Part shown: positions 22,495 to 33,506 of the stretch, piece by piece | Numbering within the stretch: the first letter of the stretch is position 1 | Layout of the letters: every line of letters starts with the position of its first letter | NCBI RefSeq assembly: GCF_023065955.2 | Contig: NW_026622786.1 | Span: 50,515,438 to 50,579,437 of the forward strand | Direction of reading: 5' to 3' | Origin: Ursus arctos | Lineage: Eukaryota; Chordata; Mammalia; Carnivora; Ursidae | DNA: 64,000 nucleotides | Made by a program: the position numbers and the translations under genes | The notes under the pieces: model-generated | Told to the model about the DNA's origin: nothing | The model's database searches: none | What the model saw: the letters and a program-made list of their open reading frames with translations, nothing else

Positions 22495-22542
22495 ACCATT
22501 TGCTTCTGAGGCCATGGCTTCGCAGAAGTCGCTCATCCAGGC
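22495..22542 (-). CDS. Internal exon candidate, 48 bp, product unknown
   Basis: On the minus strand a pyrimidine-rich stretch ends 'ccccttgtcag' at 22543. The 48 bp that follow read as 16 codons, AWMSDFCEAMASEANG, and end at a good donor (gtaagt, 22494-22489). Phase is 0 in and 0 out. A second acceptor 11 bp upstream (ctctgccag) would give a longer exon in the same reading frame. The surrounding frame is also open, so the frame itself is weak evidence; the splice sites carry the call. I recognise no family. It would be phase-compatible with the candidate at 57128-57270 on the same strand. Confidence 0.35.
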
Positions 22543-24190
22543 CTGACAAGGGGCTGGCAGAGTGAAACCAAAACCTTCCACGTCTTGTTTTTCTGCCCCA
22601 GCTCAGGGCAGTGCCCTTGGCCACATCCTGCCCTTAGCTGCCTGACTGTGCAGCGATCATCACCTGGATATCTGGGGGATGACTGTCTTCCTCGCTGTAT
22701 CGGCATCAGACAGAAAGTGGGTCATAGAAAGGAGTGATACGATGAGAGAGCTAAGCCGTGTGGATAAAATGAGTATTTTCACCAGAAGCCGAATCTCCAT
22801 TATCCAGGATGCTCCCACGAAGCTGGAACTTTTAGAGGGAAACAGTTACATATTACCAGTGATAAACGCTGCTCAACTTTGCTTTTTTTTTTTTTTTAAG
22901 TTTTCTGAGGCTAATAAAAGTTCAACCCTGCTGAGCAGCCTTTTTTTTTTTTTTAATAGCTCTATTCAAGCATGGTTGGACTTCGAAAACATTTTTTCAT
23001 TGAAAAGTAACCAGAAATATGTGGGAGATCATGGTTTGTTGCCAGATCGGATCTCCATTCCTGTCGGGAGTTCTCACAAAGGGGGAGTGTGCCTGGCTGA
23101 CATTCGCTGAGCTTCTGGGGAGGACGCCTTTGAGTCCGGATTTAATGGTGGGCCCTTGACTCTTCTCGGTTTGAAGTCCTGCATCTTCTGCTGACTGAAG
23201 GCCGCATGGGCTATTTCACTGTTACCCTGTGGCAAGGACAGGAGCGCCCTTGAAGAGCTTCTGCTCCCGTTTATCAGACAGGAACCCTGTGCAGCAGCTG
23301 CCCGAGTCAACAGCTCTGGCAGAAGCTCAAATGTAGCCATTAGCTCCTCCGCAATCCCTGGTCATTATCTTTTCTGTGATTCTTCCTGGCCCAGTTTTTG
23401 GCCACCAGTCATTCTCTATAAAGATTTATCAGCCACCCCCTACCCGTCAAATATAGCCATAAAGTAATATCCTGTCTGGATCATATTTTTTTGGGAACTG
23501 TGTTCTTTTTCTTTGTCTTCTAAACTTTAACTCCCTCTGTTGAACAGTAACGGTGTAAGCCATCGCCGTGGGTGAGGTAAGATCCCGGGTTAACAAAGAC
23601 ACATGCAAATATGTGTACTGTTCTGTGTAGATAAGTAGACTAATTTGTATTAGGGAGATTTTCAGTGTCGGAAGTTACAGCTGAAAATGTTTGGTTAACT
23701 CTGCTAACAACAGCAAAAATCAAATTCAGACCAGTCTTCTGGCTAATTGCTGTTTTCTATGAGCATTAAGTAAGTGGTTCCTTCCCTTCAGCGCAACAGC
23801 TAGTGATCACTGGGCCCTCAACTAGTCTTTGTACTCTGCACATATTATTCAGTAAGAATTATTGCAAATGATATAGGATCCCTCAAGCCCCCAAGACACT
23901 GCAGAGGGACCCGTGGCTCAAACAGTCCAGATGATTTCGGGGGCAGGTAGATCACTTCTAACATTGCACCATTTCCCATATAAAAGCCTAGGGCATAAAC
24001 CTTGTTGTCCACTTCATGTACCTCCCGAACTCTGAGTAGGGTGACCAGCCATCAGGGTTGTATGGCACTGAGGGGATTTCTGGGGTGTGGAACTTACAGG
24101 GCTAACACCAAAAGTCCCAAGAATACTAAGAAGAGTTGATTTCCTTAAGCAAAAGTAGGATCAACTAACAGAAAGGAATATCACTAAAAC
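22543..24190. other. Unique sequence
   Basis: It contains two T-tracts near 22884-22898 and 22941-22956 without a SINE body. The 143-codon frame at 22679-23110 runs through both tracts and is judged chance. The block from 23100 to 23470 is repeat-poor and may be conserved non-coding DNA. Confidence 0.4.
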
Positions 24191-24194
24191 GGCC

Positions 24195-24300
24195 TCCTAA
24201 AACCAGCCACTTATCTGTAAAATGGAGATAATTCTGTCTTCCTCATGGGGTTCTGATAAGGCCTGCTCTGTAGTGCCCACCCCCCGCTTTGGGTTCTGCC
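24195..24300 (+). repeat. MIR fragment
   Basis: 'ttatctgtaaaatggagata' followed by 'ttcctcatggggttctgata' is the MIR core. Confidence 0.65.
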
Positions 24301-24389
24301 TGGTAATGCCTCTTAGGTGGTAAGGCGTCTCTCTGATCGAAAGCTGTCCACCCTGCACACTAAGCCATTCGCAGCCCTCAGCGTGCTGA

Positions 24390-24960
24390 GGTACTCACTT
24401 CCTCTGGGGCATGTGCACAAGTTGTTTCCTCCTTTGCCTTGCTCCCACCCCCCTCCTTTATCTTCTCGTTAACCCTGGATGTCCTTCCCAGGTTAGTTTC
24501 TTTTTTTTTTTTTTTTAAGATTTTATTTATTTATTTGACAGAGAAAGACAGCCAGTGAGAGAGGGAACACAAGCAGGGGGAGTGGGAGAGGAAGAAGCAG
24601 GCTCATAGCAGAGGAGCCTGATGTGGGGCTCGATCCCAGAACGCCGGGATCACGCCCTGAGCCGAAGGCAGACGCTTAACCGCTGTGCCACCCAGGCGCG
24701 CCCCCCCCCCCCAGGTTAGTTTCAACACTGCCTCCTCCTGGAGAGCCTTCCATGATGATCCTAGACTGGGATAGGCACCCCTCCTGCGTGCCCTCAGAAC
24801 TCCTTGTCCTTAGTGCAGTCGGCTTACCTGCTGCTGGAGCTCTAGTTACCTCGTCGGTTGTTTATGGGACTTACCGTAGGCTCCTGGAGGAGGAGCCTAG
24901 GTCTTGTTCTCTGCTGTGCCTGCAGCACCTTCCACGTTGCCAGGCATGTTAGCAGGTTCA
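24390..24960 (+). mobile_element. L2 LINE 3' end, split by a SINE
   Basis: 'tcctggagagccttccatga', 'tgttctctgctgtgcctgca' and 'gcaccttccacgttgccagg' are sense L2 3' landmarks. The left part (24390-24500) continues across the SINE at 24501-24709. Confidence 0.7.
24501..24709 (-). mobile_element. CAN-SINE (young subtype), antisense, in L2
   Basis: Complete body on the minus strand, from a head distorted by a C12 tract to an AAATAAAATCTTAAAA tail. The 14-bp TSD 'cccaggttagtttc' flanks both ends. The head reads GCGC before the C-run in place of GCGCC, so slippage has enlarged the C-tract. Confidence 0.97.
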
Positions 24961-25540
24961 GAAAGGCTTGTAGGGGGCAGGATGGTGGAAGAACTCGCCA
25001 CCCTCAGCTATCATTTGCTCTGACCTTGCTATGGCCCTGCCCACCGCTGTCCTTTCAGTCCTTCTTGGGAGACATAAGCCACTCCAGATTTTTCTCGAAA
25101 GAACCACATCCTCCCTGTCCAGGGACCATCCAGTTTAGCTAGGTTTTCATTCGCCCTGTAAGGCACTGATCACGTTATGAAAATACACACCCACTACCCA
25201 GACTGCCAAGGGTTACGTAAATATCAGTGGGGAGACTTAGGAACTGAGCATGTTATGTAGGGTGGAGGCACATAATTTTTTGTTTATTTGTATATACACG
25301 AAATAAAAATATTTTTCCCGTGACAAGTTTAAATGGGAAATCTTCCCTGTCAGTTCTGAAGATGTGGTGACTCGCAGGCTACATGGCGAATTTTGGATGT
25401 TTCATTTTATAATTTGATCCAGATTATTTTTCTTTCTCCCTCGTGAACATTAATCGTTTCCTGTGAATTTTCCTGATATTAGGAAACAGATGTTCCATAT
25501 TTTTATCTCCGTTTTTCCCAAATGCCGAACCAGGACTTTT
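24961..25540. other. Unique sequence
   Basis: No repeat or exon recognised. Confidence 0.4.
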
Positions 25541-25544
25541 GTAG

Positions 25545-25597
25545 TTGTGTGTGTGTGTGTGTGTGTGTGTCTGTGTGTCTGTGTGTGTGTACACACA
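25545..25597 (+). repeat. (TG)n microsatellite, interrupted
   Basis: TG dinucleotides with two CTGTGTGT interruptions, ending in 'tacacaca'. Confidence 0.97.
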
Positions 25598-25599
25598 GT

Positions 25600-26275
25600 G
25601 AATTTTTGAGGAATGAGTTATGTCAGAATTTGCAAATAAAAGCCTAACAGTTATATCTACAGAATTATACAGATTCGTCCAAGGCTGGAAACATTGTTGG
25701 ACATTCTGTTTAATGTAGTTTGGTATTGTTTAGCTAATGCAGACTTCTGGCCTAAGAATGCATTAAGACTGTCTCATGATGGTATGCGTGCCAAAAAAAA
25801 GAGCGGCGTAGCAAAAAGCACATAGTTAATTCAGCCTTTAATGCTCTTATTTTTAACTAATTTTTTTGAACGTCGTCTCTTAACTATAGAAAGCACTTCA
25901 CCATCTCTCCGTAAAACCCCGAATACGTGCCACCTCCGTGCAGAGCGGGGTCCTAGGCTCTTGGGAGATAGAAACACAAATATGCTATGGGCCCTTGGGA
26001 TCTTATCATCCAATAGAAGAGGTGAAATATATACCAAAATACCTATTATAAAAGGTAGAAAGTGATATAGAAATTCAAGGAGAAGAGTGGTTTCATCAAG
26101 CCTAAAAGGAAGGGAATACTTGCAAGCAGTGTAATATTTATGCCAGGTTAAAAAAATAATAACAAAGCAACACTTAATTTAAGTCTAAGTTATTTGGATT
26201 ATCTTAACTGCATAAGGATGGTCTGCTATGTAAGGCATTGTTTTGGTGGATTCTCTAAAAATAATACTAGCATTT
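25600..26275. other. Unique AT-rich sequence
   Basis: A short stretch at about 25925-26060 ('gcagagcggggtcctaggct') may be an L2 relic. Otherwise nothing recognised. Confidence 0.35.
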
Positions 26276-26279
26276 CTTA

Positions 26280-27325
26280 TAAGGCAGAGAAAGACAAATA
26301 CTGCCTGGTATCATTTATATGTGGAATCAAAACCCAAACAAAATAAATCAAACTCATAGAAACAGAGTAGAAAAGTGGTCGCCAGGGGCTAGGGGGAAAC
26401 AGGGAGAGGGTGATAAAGACTTTCAGCTCTAACTCTACGATCCAGCAATTGCACTACTGGGTATTTACCCCAAAGATACGGACGTAGTGAAGAGAAGGGC
26501 CGTATGCACCCCAATATTCATAGCAGCATTGTCCACAATAGCTCAATTGTGGAAGGAGCTGAGATGCCCTTCAACAGATGACTGGATTAAGAAGATGTGG
26601 TCCATATATACAATGGAATATTACTCAGCCATCAGAAAGAACGACTACACAACATTTGCAGCAACATGGTTGGTACTGGAGGAGATTATGCTAAGTGAAA
26701 TAAGTCAAGCAGAGAAAGACAGTTATCATATGGTTTCACTCATTTATGGAACATAAGAACTAGGAAAATCGGTAGGAGAAGGCAGGGAAGAATGAAGGGG
26801 GGGGGTGAACAGAAGGGGGAATGAGCCATGAGAGACGATGGACTAGGAAACAAACTGAGGGCTTCAGAGGGGCAGGGGGTGGGGGATTGGGATAGGCTGG
26901 TGATGGGTAGTAAGGAGGGCATGTATTGCATGGTGCACTGGGTGTTATATGCAAGTAATGAGTCATGAAACTTTACATCAAAAATTTGGGATGTACTATA
27001 TGGTGAATAATATAACAAAATAAAAATTATTTTTAAAAAAAGACTTTCAGCTCTAAGATGAATAAGGTCTGAGGATCTAATGTAAAACATGGTTACTATA
27101 GTTGACAGCACTGTATTGTATCAGTGAAATTTGCTAGAAAAGCAGAACTTAAATATTCTCACCCCACCCCAAGAAAAAGGTAAATATATGAGGTGACGGG
27201 TGTGTTAATTAAACACTGGGAAGCCTTTTGCAATGTGCATCAAATCACCGTGACATATGCTTAAACTATCATACGGTTTTACTTGTCAGTTATATCTCAA
27301 CAAAGCTGAATAAAAAAATGCCAGC
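26280..27325 (+). mobile_element. Older L1 3' end hosting a younger L1
   Basis: Left part: 'tggtatcatttatatgtgga', 'atagaaacagagtagaaaag' and 'gtcgccaggggctaggggga'. Right part: 'catggttactatagttgaca', 'gaggtgacgggtgtgttaat' and 'catgcttaaactatc'-like text. These are typical of mammalian L1 3' UTRs. The two parts join across the insertion at 26433-27038. Confidence 0.85.
26433..27038 (+). mobile_element. Young L1, 5'-truncated, inside an older L1
   Basis: It starts within ORF2 and encodes the C-terminal segment (GIYPKDTDVVKRRAVCTPIF near the start, then MEYYSAIRKNDY), followed by the 3' UTR with G-rich tracts and an A-rich tail. A perfect 18-bp TSD 'aaagactttcagctctaa' lies at 26415-26432 and 27039-27056. 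The open frame at 26487-26756 is an ORF2 remnant. The element has no promoter or ORF1 and cannot move. Confidence 0.97.
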
Positions 27326-27510
27326 ATTTCTGGAGAGCCTCTAGCGCAGCAGGTGTGGTTTTCTGATGCTTTGTATAAAGCCTTTTAAATAGGAAATGAT
27401 GTAGAATTTGTGCTTTGGATAATAATCCATTTTGCACAAAAATACATCTCTTTATTTTGGTTCCTTTGGTTCTGAGAATGAAGGACAGAGTCCAGTCTTG
27501 GCCGTCTCTG
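27326..27510. other. Short unique stretch
   Basis: Nothing recognised. Confidence 0.4.
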
Positions 27511-27514
27511 AGAT

Positions 27515-27665
27515 TCGGTGACCCTTTTTAAGTCACCTGGCCCGTGTGGGTCTCAGTTTTCTCTGGTATGCAGTGGGAATTATTGTATTCCCCAGCTCAC
27601 TCACAGGGTTGCCGTGAAAATCAAAGTGGGTGTAAATGAACATTTGAAAAGCAATCAAAAGCCAA
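27515..27665 (+). repeat. MIR
   Basis: 'gtcacctggcccgtgtgggt', 'ctcagttttctctggtatgc' and 'ctcacagggttgccgtgaaa' are in MIR order. Confidence 0.75.
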
Positions 27666-28572
27666 GCATTTTGCCAAGAAGCAATGTCCTAGCTCATGAG
27701 GTTAATACAAGATATTGCTGTTGCTTATTATTTATTAAAATGCTGTGCAAATGCAAAGATGGTTATCCTGAAATTCAGAATACAGGGAACATATTTATAG
27801 CAAATACAAATATTAACTCTCAATTATCATGTACTATGAAGAGCTCATTCAAATTCTTAACAAAAATATCAAGATCCTACTACATGAATAAGCAAAACGT
27901 ATAAACTTATTTTTCAAGGTGACAAACCATTAATAAATGGGAAAAAATATTCATTTTCACAAATTGTCTTAGAAATACAAATGAAAACCGCATTAGGAAT
28001 ACCATTTTATGTATAAAACGTCAAGGTCTCAGAAGTTTCCCATTATTTTGTTGGTGGTATTGTTGTATGCTAATAATAGCCCTTTTAAAACCAAAATACT
28101 GTTTATTCTACTGTTAGGAATTTAGGGAAGCTGGGGACCTAAGTTAAAGGAATGAAAAAAAGCTACAGCATGAAGATAGCCAGTGTAACCTTATTTATAA
28201 TAACAAAGACTGGCAACAGCTTACATATCTAGCGCGTTAGGGAAGTGATTTACTATATTAGGACTTTTTGACCTAAAGGACTATTATCAGGCCCTTAAAC
28301 GATCATTATAAATATGTGTAGAAACACACAGAAAATATTTAAAATAAAATGGAAGAAGAAAAGAATAGCTGTCATTATAGAGCCTTTCCTAGTGGCGTTG
28401 AGCCAACGTTCTCCCTTTTTATTTTTATATCAACTGTGTGCTAAAGGTGCTTTCACTGGGTTTTCTACCAACAGCATTAAACTATGGCCACAATCAGGGA
28501 GTCTCGTGTGTCTGTGGAGGGTAATAGGCAAAAATAGGTAATAGCCCTAGGATGGTGGGCATATGGGCCCAA
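27666..28572. other. AT-rich sequence, possibly old L1-like
   Basis: 'attaataaatgggaaaaaat' and 'cattatttataataacaaag'-type text at 27900-28210 hints at an old L1 relic, but I cannot place it. No exon recognised. Confidence 0.3.
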
Positions 28573-28592
28573 AGATGCTTGCTGTCCTTTTA

Positions 28593-28920
28593 TTTTTATT
28601 TTATTATTTTTTTATAAAAATTTTTTATTGTGTTATGTTAGTCACCATACAGTACTTCCCAAGTTTTTGATGTAAAGTTCCATGATTCTTTACTTCCATA
28701 TAACACCCAGTGCACCATGCAATACGTGCCCTCCTTAATACCCATCACCAGCCTATCCCATTCCCCCACCCCCCTCCCCTCTAAAGCCCTCAGTTTGTTT
28801 CCCAGAGTCCACAGTCTCTCATTGTTCATCCCCCCTTCTTCCCCCCCCACCTTCCTTCTTCCCTTTCTTCTCCTACTGATCTTCCTACTTCTTATGTTCC
28901 ATAAATGAGTGGAGGAGATA
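28593..28920 (-). mobile_element. Young L1 3' end, antisense
   Basis: It reads as the reverse complement of the 3' UTR at 26745-27030 (compare 'ataacacccagtgcaccatg' with its complement there). The TSD 'atgcttgctgtcctttta' at 28575-28592 reappears at 28921-28938 with one mismatch. Only about 300 bp of 3' UTR is present. Confidence 0.95.
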
Positions 28921-28939
28921 ATGCTTGTTGTCCTTTTAA

Positions 28940-29725
28940 AACTGTCATTGGGGAAAACTCACACACGAAACAAAAACACACCAAAAAAATGCCACTGCCC
29001 TTTCAATAGGAAAATGGGAAAAATATGGTGAGTGTAACGTCTCAAGTGTTTACTCTGGCATAATCAGTCTACCCCCCCTCCCCCCGTCCAATTATCTACA
29101 AATTAGTTGAGGACACATACCAGCAGTTTTTTAATTAAAAACAAGATTTCAGGTCTCTAGCTCTCTGTGGATGAAGGACAGTGAGCAGGTGGAAGTTTCT
29201 CCCCATGAACAGCCCAGAGCAGCTCTTCTGGGCAGGAGCCAGTCTCAAGGTGGAGGTAATAGGGTGGCAGCATGTGGTTAAAGTAGACCAGTTCTCCCGC
29301 TCAGGGTGTGCCCTCTCCTGGGACAGAAGCCCTTGCACAGTGGGGGGAAATGTCACCATTTTGGTTCCTACTGTCTTTCACCTTTGGGGCTCAAGACTTG
29401 ATTCCTGATTCTTTGACACAGTACAGCATTACTTTATAAAGTCAGGAGCCATGCAACATCTAGTAACACAAATTTCTATGCTAGCCTCAAGACACGGTGT
29501 ATTTTCGGGGATTTGTGAAATCCTTTGTAGATAGGAATTCCTTTGTGGAATATGCACCTTTTACACCTACTGTAGGGCCTTTTATATGTTTTGAAGGCCC
29601 TTTCATATCCATTTTGCCATTTGAGATAACATCAGGTCAGAATTTGCAAGTGAAATCCTAATAGACCTGACTAGGGAACAGTGGAGATGTCTCAGGAGCT
29701 GCAAACACTCTCCAAAATGCTTTTC
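28940..29725. other. Unique sequence
   Basis: No repeat recognised. Open frames at 29135-29408 on both strands overlap and lack domains. Confidence 0.4.
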
Positions 29726-29734
29726 AGTATAGTC

Positions 29735-29880
29735 CGTTCAGGGTCACTCCCCATTTTATAGGTGGGGAAATGGATGCACATGTTAGTTACATGATTTGCT
29801 GGAGTCACTAGTAGTGAGGACAGCAGGAAGCCAGGCCTACAAATCCAGTGTTCACCCCCTCTCCCACAGTGCTGTAGTAC
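29735..29880 (-). repeat. MIR, antisense
   Basis: 'ccattttataggtggggaaa' followed by 'gtagtgaggacagcaggaag' matches antisense MIR. Confidence 0.65.
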
Positions 29881-30066
29881 ATACATCCTAGAGAATTAAC
29901 GTGAGACTTGAAACAAATCTGATCAGAATCCAATGGCTGTTTAAAGTTAAAGATCTCCCAGGACTATAAGTTTGTATTTTGTAATTGCAGTAAATGTCTT
30001 AGTAGTGGACAGAGTCCAGCAAGGTATCATGAGCATTTTAGACAATTCCCATCTAGTGGAACTTTT

Positions 30067-30241
30067 TTAAAGATTTATTTGAGAGCATGTACACAAGCCG
30101 GGGGCGGGGGGACCGGGGCAGAGGGAGAAGCAGACTCCCCGCTGAGTGGGGATCCCCACTAGCCTTGGGGCTCCATCCCAGGACTGAGACCATGACCTGA
30201 GCAAAAGTCAGACTTTTAACCAGCTGAGCCACCCAAGTGTC
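30067..30241 (-). mobile_element. CAN-SINE (older subtype), antisense
   Basis: 'ttaaagatttatttgagagc' (tail), 'gcagactccccgctgagtgg' and 'ccagctgagccacccaagtg' (head). Flanking duplication 'agtggaacttttt' occurs at about 30055 and 30247. Confidence 0.95.
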
Positions 30242-30502
30242 CTTCAAGTGGAACTTTTTACAATGATGAAAGTCATGTGCACTTGTGTGTTCAGTACAGT
30301 AGCCGTTTCTTTGTCTACTTGATTACTTGAAATATGGCTCATGTGACTGGGGAAATGAGTTTTTAATTGTGTTTAATTTAAATCTAAATTCTCACATGTG
30401 CTAGCAGCCATTATATTTGACAGCAACAGTTCTAGACTCCTTAATGTTTTCTTGACATCTCCACCTGGATATCTCAAAGTTAACAAGGTCAAGTCAGAAT
30501 TC

Positions 30503-30702
30503 TTTTTTTTTTTTTAAGATTTTATTTATTTATTTGACAGAGAGAGATACAGCCAGCGAGAGAGGGAACACAAGCAGGGGGAGTGGGAGAGGAAAAAGCA
30601 GGCTCCTAGCGTAGGATCCTGATGTGGGGCTCGATCCCAGAACGCCGGGATCACGCCCTGAGCCGAAGGCAGATGCTTAATGACTGTGCCACCCAGGCGC
30701 CC
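30503..30702 (-). mobile_element. CAN-SINE (young subtype), antisense
   Basis: Complete young-type body ending in the GGGGCGCCTGGGTGGC head on the minus strand. The TSD 'cagaattctttttt' is at about 30495 and 30703. It inserted at the tail edge of the older SINE at 30717-30908. Confidence 0.97.
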
Positions 30703-30716
30703 CAGAATTCTTTTTT

Positions 30717-30908
30717 TAAAAATAAAGATTATTTATTTTAGAGAGAGAGTGCATGCATGGGGGAAGTGGCCCAGGGAGAGAATCTTCAAGCAGACTCCCC
30801 GCTGAGCAAGGAGCTCCAGGCAGGGCTCCATCCCAGGACCCATGAGATCTTGACCTAAGCCAAAACCAAGAGTCAGAAGCCTAACCAACTGAACCACCCA
30901 GGTGCCCC
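30717..30908 (-). mobile_element. CAN-SINE (older subtype), antisense
   Basis: 'gcagactccccgctgagcaa', 'ccaaaaccaagagtcagaag' and 'actgaaccacccaggtgccc' define an older CAN-SINE. Its target duplication is 'gtcaagtcagaattc' (30488-30502) and 'gtcaaatcagaactc' (30910-30924), with two mismatches. The younger SINE sits between the left duplication and the body. Confidence 0.93.
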
Positions 30909-31480
30909 AGTCAAATCAGAACTCTGGATTTTCTTTCCTCCCACAACCTGTTTGTCTCTCAAAGAAGCTACTATTGAGCCAGTTGCTTTGAGCCAAAACC
31001 TTGGTGTCATCTAGACCTGTTCCTCTTGCTCATCTCTCACATCCTCTTCATCAGCAGGTCCTAATTGTTTTACTTTCAGAACCTATCCTGAATCCATTTC
31101 CTTCTCTCCATGCCAACTGCTGCATCCTGTGCCAGGGTACCATCATATCTCACCTCAACAAGTGAATGGTGTCGTAACCAGTCGCCACTGATCCATTCAT
31201 CCACTCTCTCCTCTTCCTGGCTCGTCCATACAGCTGCCAGAGAGACACTGTTAAGCTCTTCCGTAGGTCCCATCACTCCATGTTTATATGGAAAAATTGG
31301 TACAACTTGTCACTGTTTGAGGTTGTCTTATGGACTTCTCTGCGTACTTATTTATTTTCTGCCTCCCGTTATGGTGGGAGGGTCCCTCTATCAGGAGCCT
31401 TGTTTACCCCATTCACTGCGATGTCTTCCAGCAGTACAACCATGCCTGGTACATAATTTGCACTCAGTAAACCTCTTGGT

Positions 31481-32335
31481 AACAATTAGGTTAATGTTTA
31501 TTGTTGAAAAAGAGGAGTTAGAGTCAAAACACAATCGGTTGTTACTAGTTTGGTTGTTAGTAACCGAGGTAATGCTGATGTCCATATACATGGGAAGTTG
31601 GTGGTTTCTTTTACATTGTGGGTGCAGTAGGAAAGGTGGGAGTTATGGCTAATTGCCTTTCTCTGCGAGTGGTAGGTTGGGCCCCGTTCTGATGCAGTCT
31701 CTGACGTGAGCTACAAAGAACTCTCTCTCCCTAGAGGTCTGCGTATGTCCCAGATCTTGAAATTTTTGTCTTTCCCACTGTTAGGGAAAGAGAGGGGTGT
31801 CCTCCCCCAAGGTCACTTTTTATATTCTTCTGACGGGAGTTTAGATAGTGCTGGAAAGGAAAATATTATGGAACTGCCTGCAGGGTACAGAGTGGCGAAG
31901 CCATGACTGGACAGCAAAAGGAGATTTGCAACATGAGACTTTTATTTGAAAAGGTATATGGAATATACTCATATTGAGTTATTTGAAACCAAATAAACCT
32001 TAAGAAAGGAGGTTTTGTGTCCTTTTTTTTTTTTTACTTGAATATCCTATTTTTTAAAGGAAAGCATCTTTTCTGGCATTCCTTGATAATGGTCAGCCGA
32101 GGCTTCCGGAGGGCATTGTTCCTTCGATCCATGTGCAAAGTCGAGGGAAGCCGAAGAACTTGTTGGAGGTGTGATTGAGTTGGCTAAGATCCGAGTTGTG
32201 TCTGCTCCCTCTAGTACTGAGCAGGCGTGGGAAATGACCCCCCCCCCCCCCAGCAAGGGCTGGATTTAAAAGATGAAGTTGAAACTTGCTTTTTGCTTCG
32301 TTAAAGGACATATTTGGAGACGCTTTATCCCGGTG
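31481..32335. other. Unique sequence with a C14 tract
   Basis: Run of 14 C at 32238-32251 and a T-tract near 32022-32034. No recognised repeat body. Confidence 0.4.
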
Positions 32336-32339
32336 TGTT

Positions 32340-32560
32340 TTTATTCACAATCTGGCTCTACCACTTACAAACTGGGTGACCTTAGGCTGCTGACTTCTAG
32401 GCCTCGGTTTGCTCACCTGCTAAATCAGGTAATAAAAGAACCTACCCCATATGATTACTGAGTAGATTAAAGGAACATGCAGAGCACTTGGAACAGTGCC
32501 TGGCGCACTGCTCCATAAAAACCAGCTTTTATTGTTATCCATAGTAGTAGCAGTAGCAGT
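32340..32560 (+). repeat. MIR
   Basis: 'ctggctctaccacttacaaa', 'ctgggtgaccttaggctgct' and 'agtgcctggcgcactgctcc' in MIR order, ending in a TTATTGTTATT-like tail. Confidence 0.85.
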
Positions 32561-32599
32561 ACATAATTCTCGATTGAATTAAGTGACCACTGGCCATGA

Positions 32600-32945
32600 C
32601 TGCAATGAGAGTTGTCCCTAAGTCAGCCAAAGGGGTTCACAAAGGCTTTGGGAAGGTGACTTTTGAACTGAGACCTACACATAAGCTGAGTAGAGAGGAG
32701 AGTACAATAGTACTCTAGTACTAGGAGTACAGTAGAGAAAGGATGTGTTTGACAGAACAGAATATGCAGAGGCACAGAGGAGTGAGTGAGTGGCATTTAG
32801 GGACGTGTAAATAGGTCTGTGTGGCTAAAGGACAAGCTATCTGAATGCTCACGCACAAGACCACTGTGGCTTTGGAGTGAGCTGATGAGGCTGGCCTTGA
32901 TCCTAGAACCTAGAGGAAGCCACTGAAGGGCTTTTCAGCAGGTGG
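32600..32945 (-). repeat. L2 fragment, antisense
   Basis: 'aaggtgacttttgaactgag', 'aatatgcagaggcacagagg' and 'gaggaagccactgaagggct' are antisense L2 landmarks. Confidence 0.65.
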
Positions 32946-33500
32946 CAGCCTCCTGCAGTGGCCTCAGTCCAAGGCCTGTTGATTCTGAAGTGTCACTGAC
33001 CCACCCCCTTTCCTCCTGTTTGGGCATGGAGTTCGCACGTGTGGATCTTATTTTTCTCATTAGGTGTGATTTCTTTGAGGACCATGGATTAAGTAAAAAG
33101 GATGTGTTTTCTGAATTCCTTTCTACCCGATTCTTCCTCTCTTCCTCTCCACCCCTGCTAAGACAGATACAGAGGTGCCTAACTCGTAGACCCCTTTGAG
33201 AATCTGATGAAAGCGATGGACCTTTCCCTCAGAAAAATCATGAAGACAAGATTTTCCAAAGACTGACACCCCCTTACTGTTAACCCCATACTGTACCCCC
33301 AGACCTAGGCCTGACCCCAGGCCTGCTTGTGGTGGTTTTGCTCTCACTCCATGTTGTTTTTAATTTGCTGGCACATCCCTTAACTCCTCCGTCTGCCATC
33401 ACGGCTATTATCTGACCGTGTGTCATGAGAGCAGCCTTGAATCACTTGGTGGTTATAATTAAAACGGAAAGTAATTATCTATTTTGAGCCATTCACATTT
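32946..33500. other. Unique sequence, AT-rich at its end
   Basis: No firm repeat. The segment 33345-33500, with 'ataattaaaacggaaagtaa' and 'cattcacatttaattgaga', is repeat-free and resembles conserved non-coding DNA. Confidence 0.4.
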
Positions 33501-33506
33501 AATTGA

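Larger units (their letters stand above)
30430..31480 (+). mobile_element. L2 LINE 3' region, split by two SINEs
   Basis: 'gacatctccacctggatatc' and 'aacaaggtcaagtcagaatt' precede the SINEs. After them come 'aaaaccttggtgtcatctag', 'accatcatatctcacctcaa', 'cagctgccagagagacactg' and 'gtacataatttgcactcagt', following the L2 end of the reverse-transcriptase gene and 3' UTR. The 180-codon frame at 31110-31652 crosses this relic but is not in a conserved reverse-transcriptase frame. Confidence 0.75.

Noticed and set aside
22679..23110. 143-codon plus frame as a gene
   Set aside because: It reads through two poly-T tracts (Phe runs) and has no domain.
26487..26756. Intact host gene
   Set aside because: The frame is the C-terminal end of L1 ORF2 in a truncated retroposon.
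31110..31652. 180-codon plus-strand open frame as a gene
   Set aside because: It lies across an L2 relic and unique flank with no reverse-transcriptase motif in that frame.
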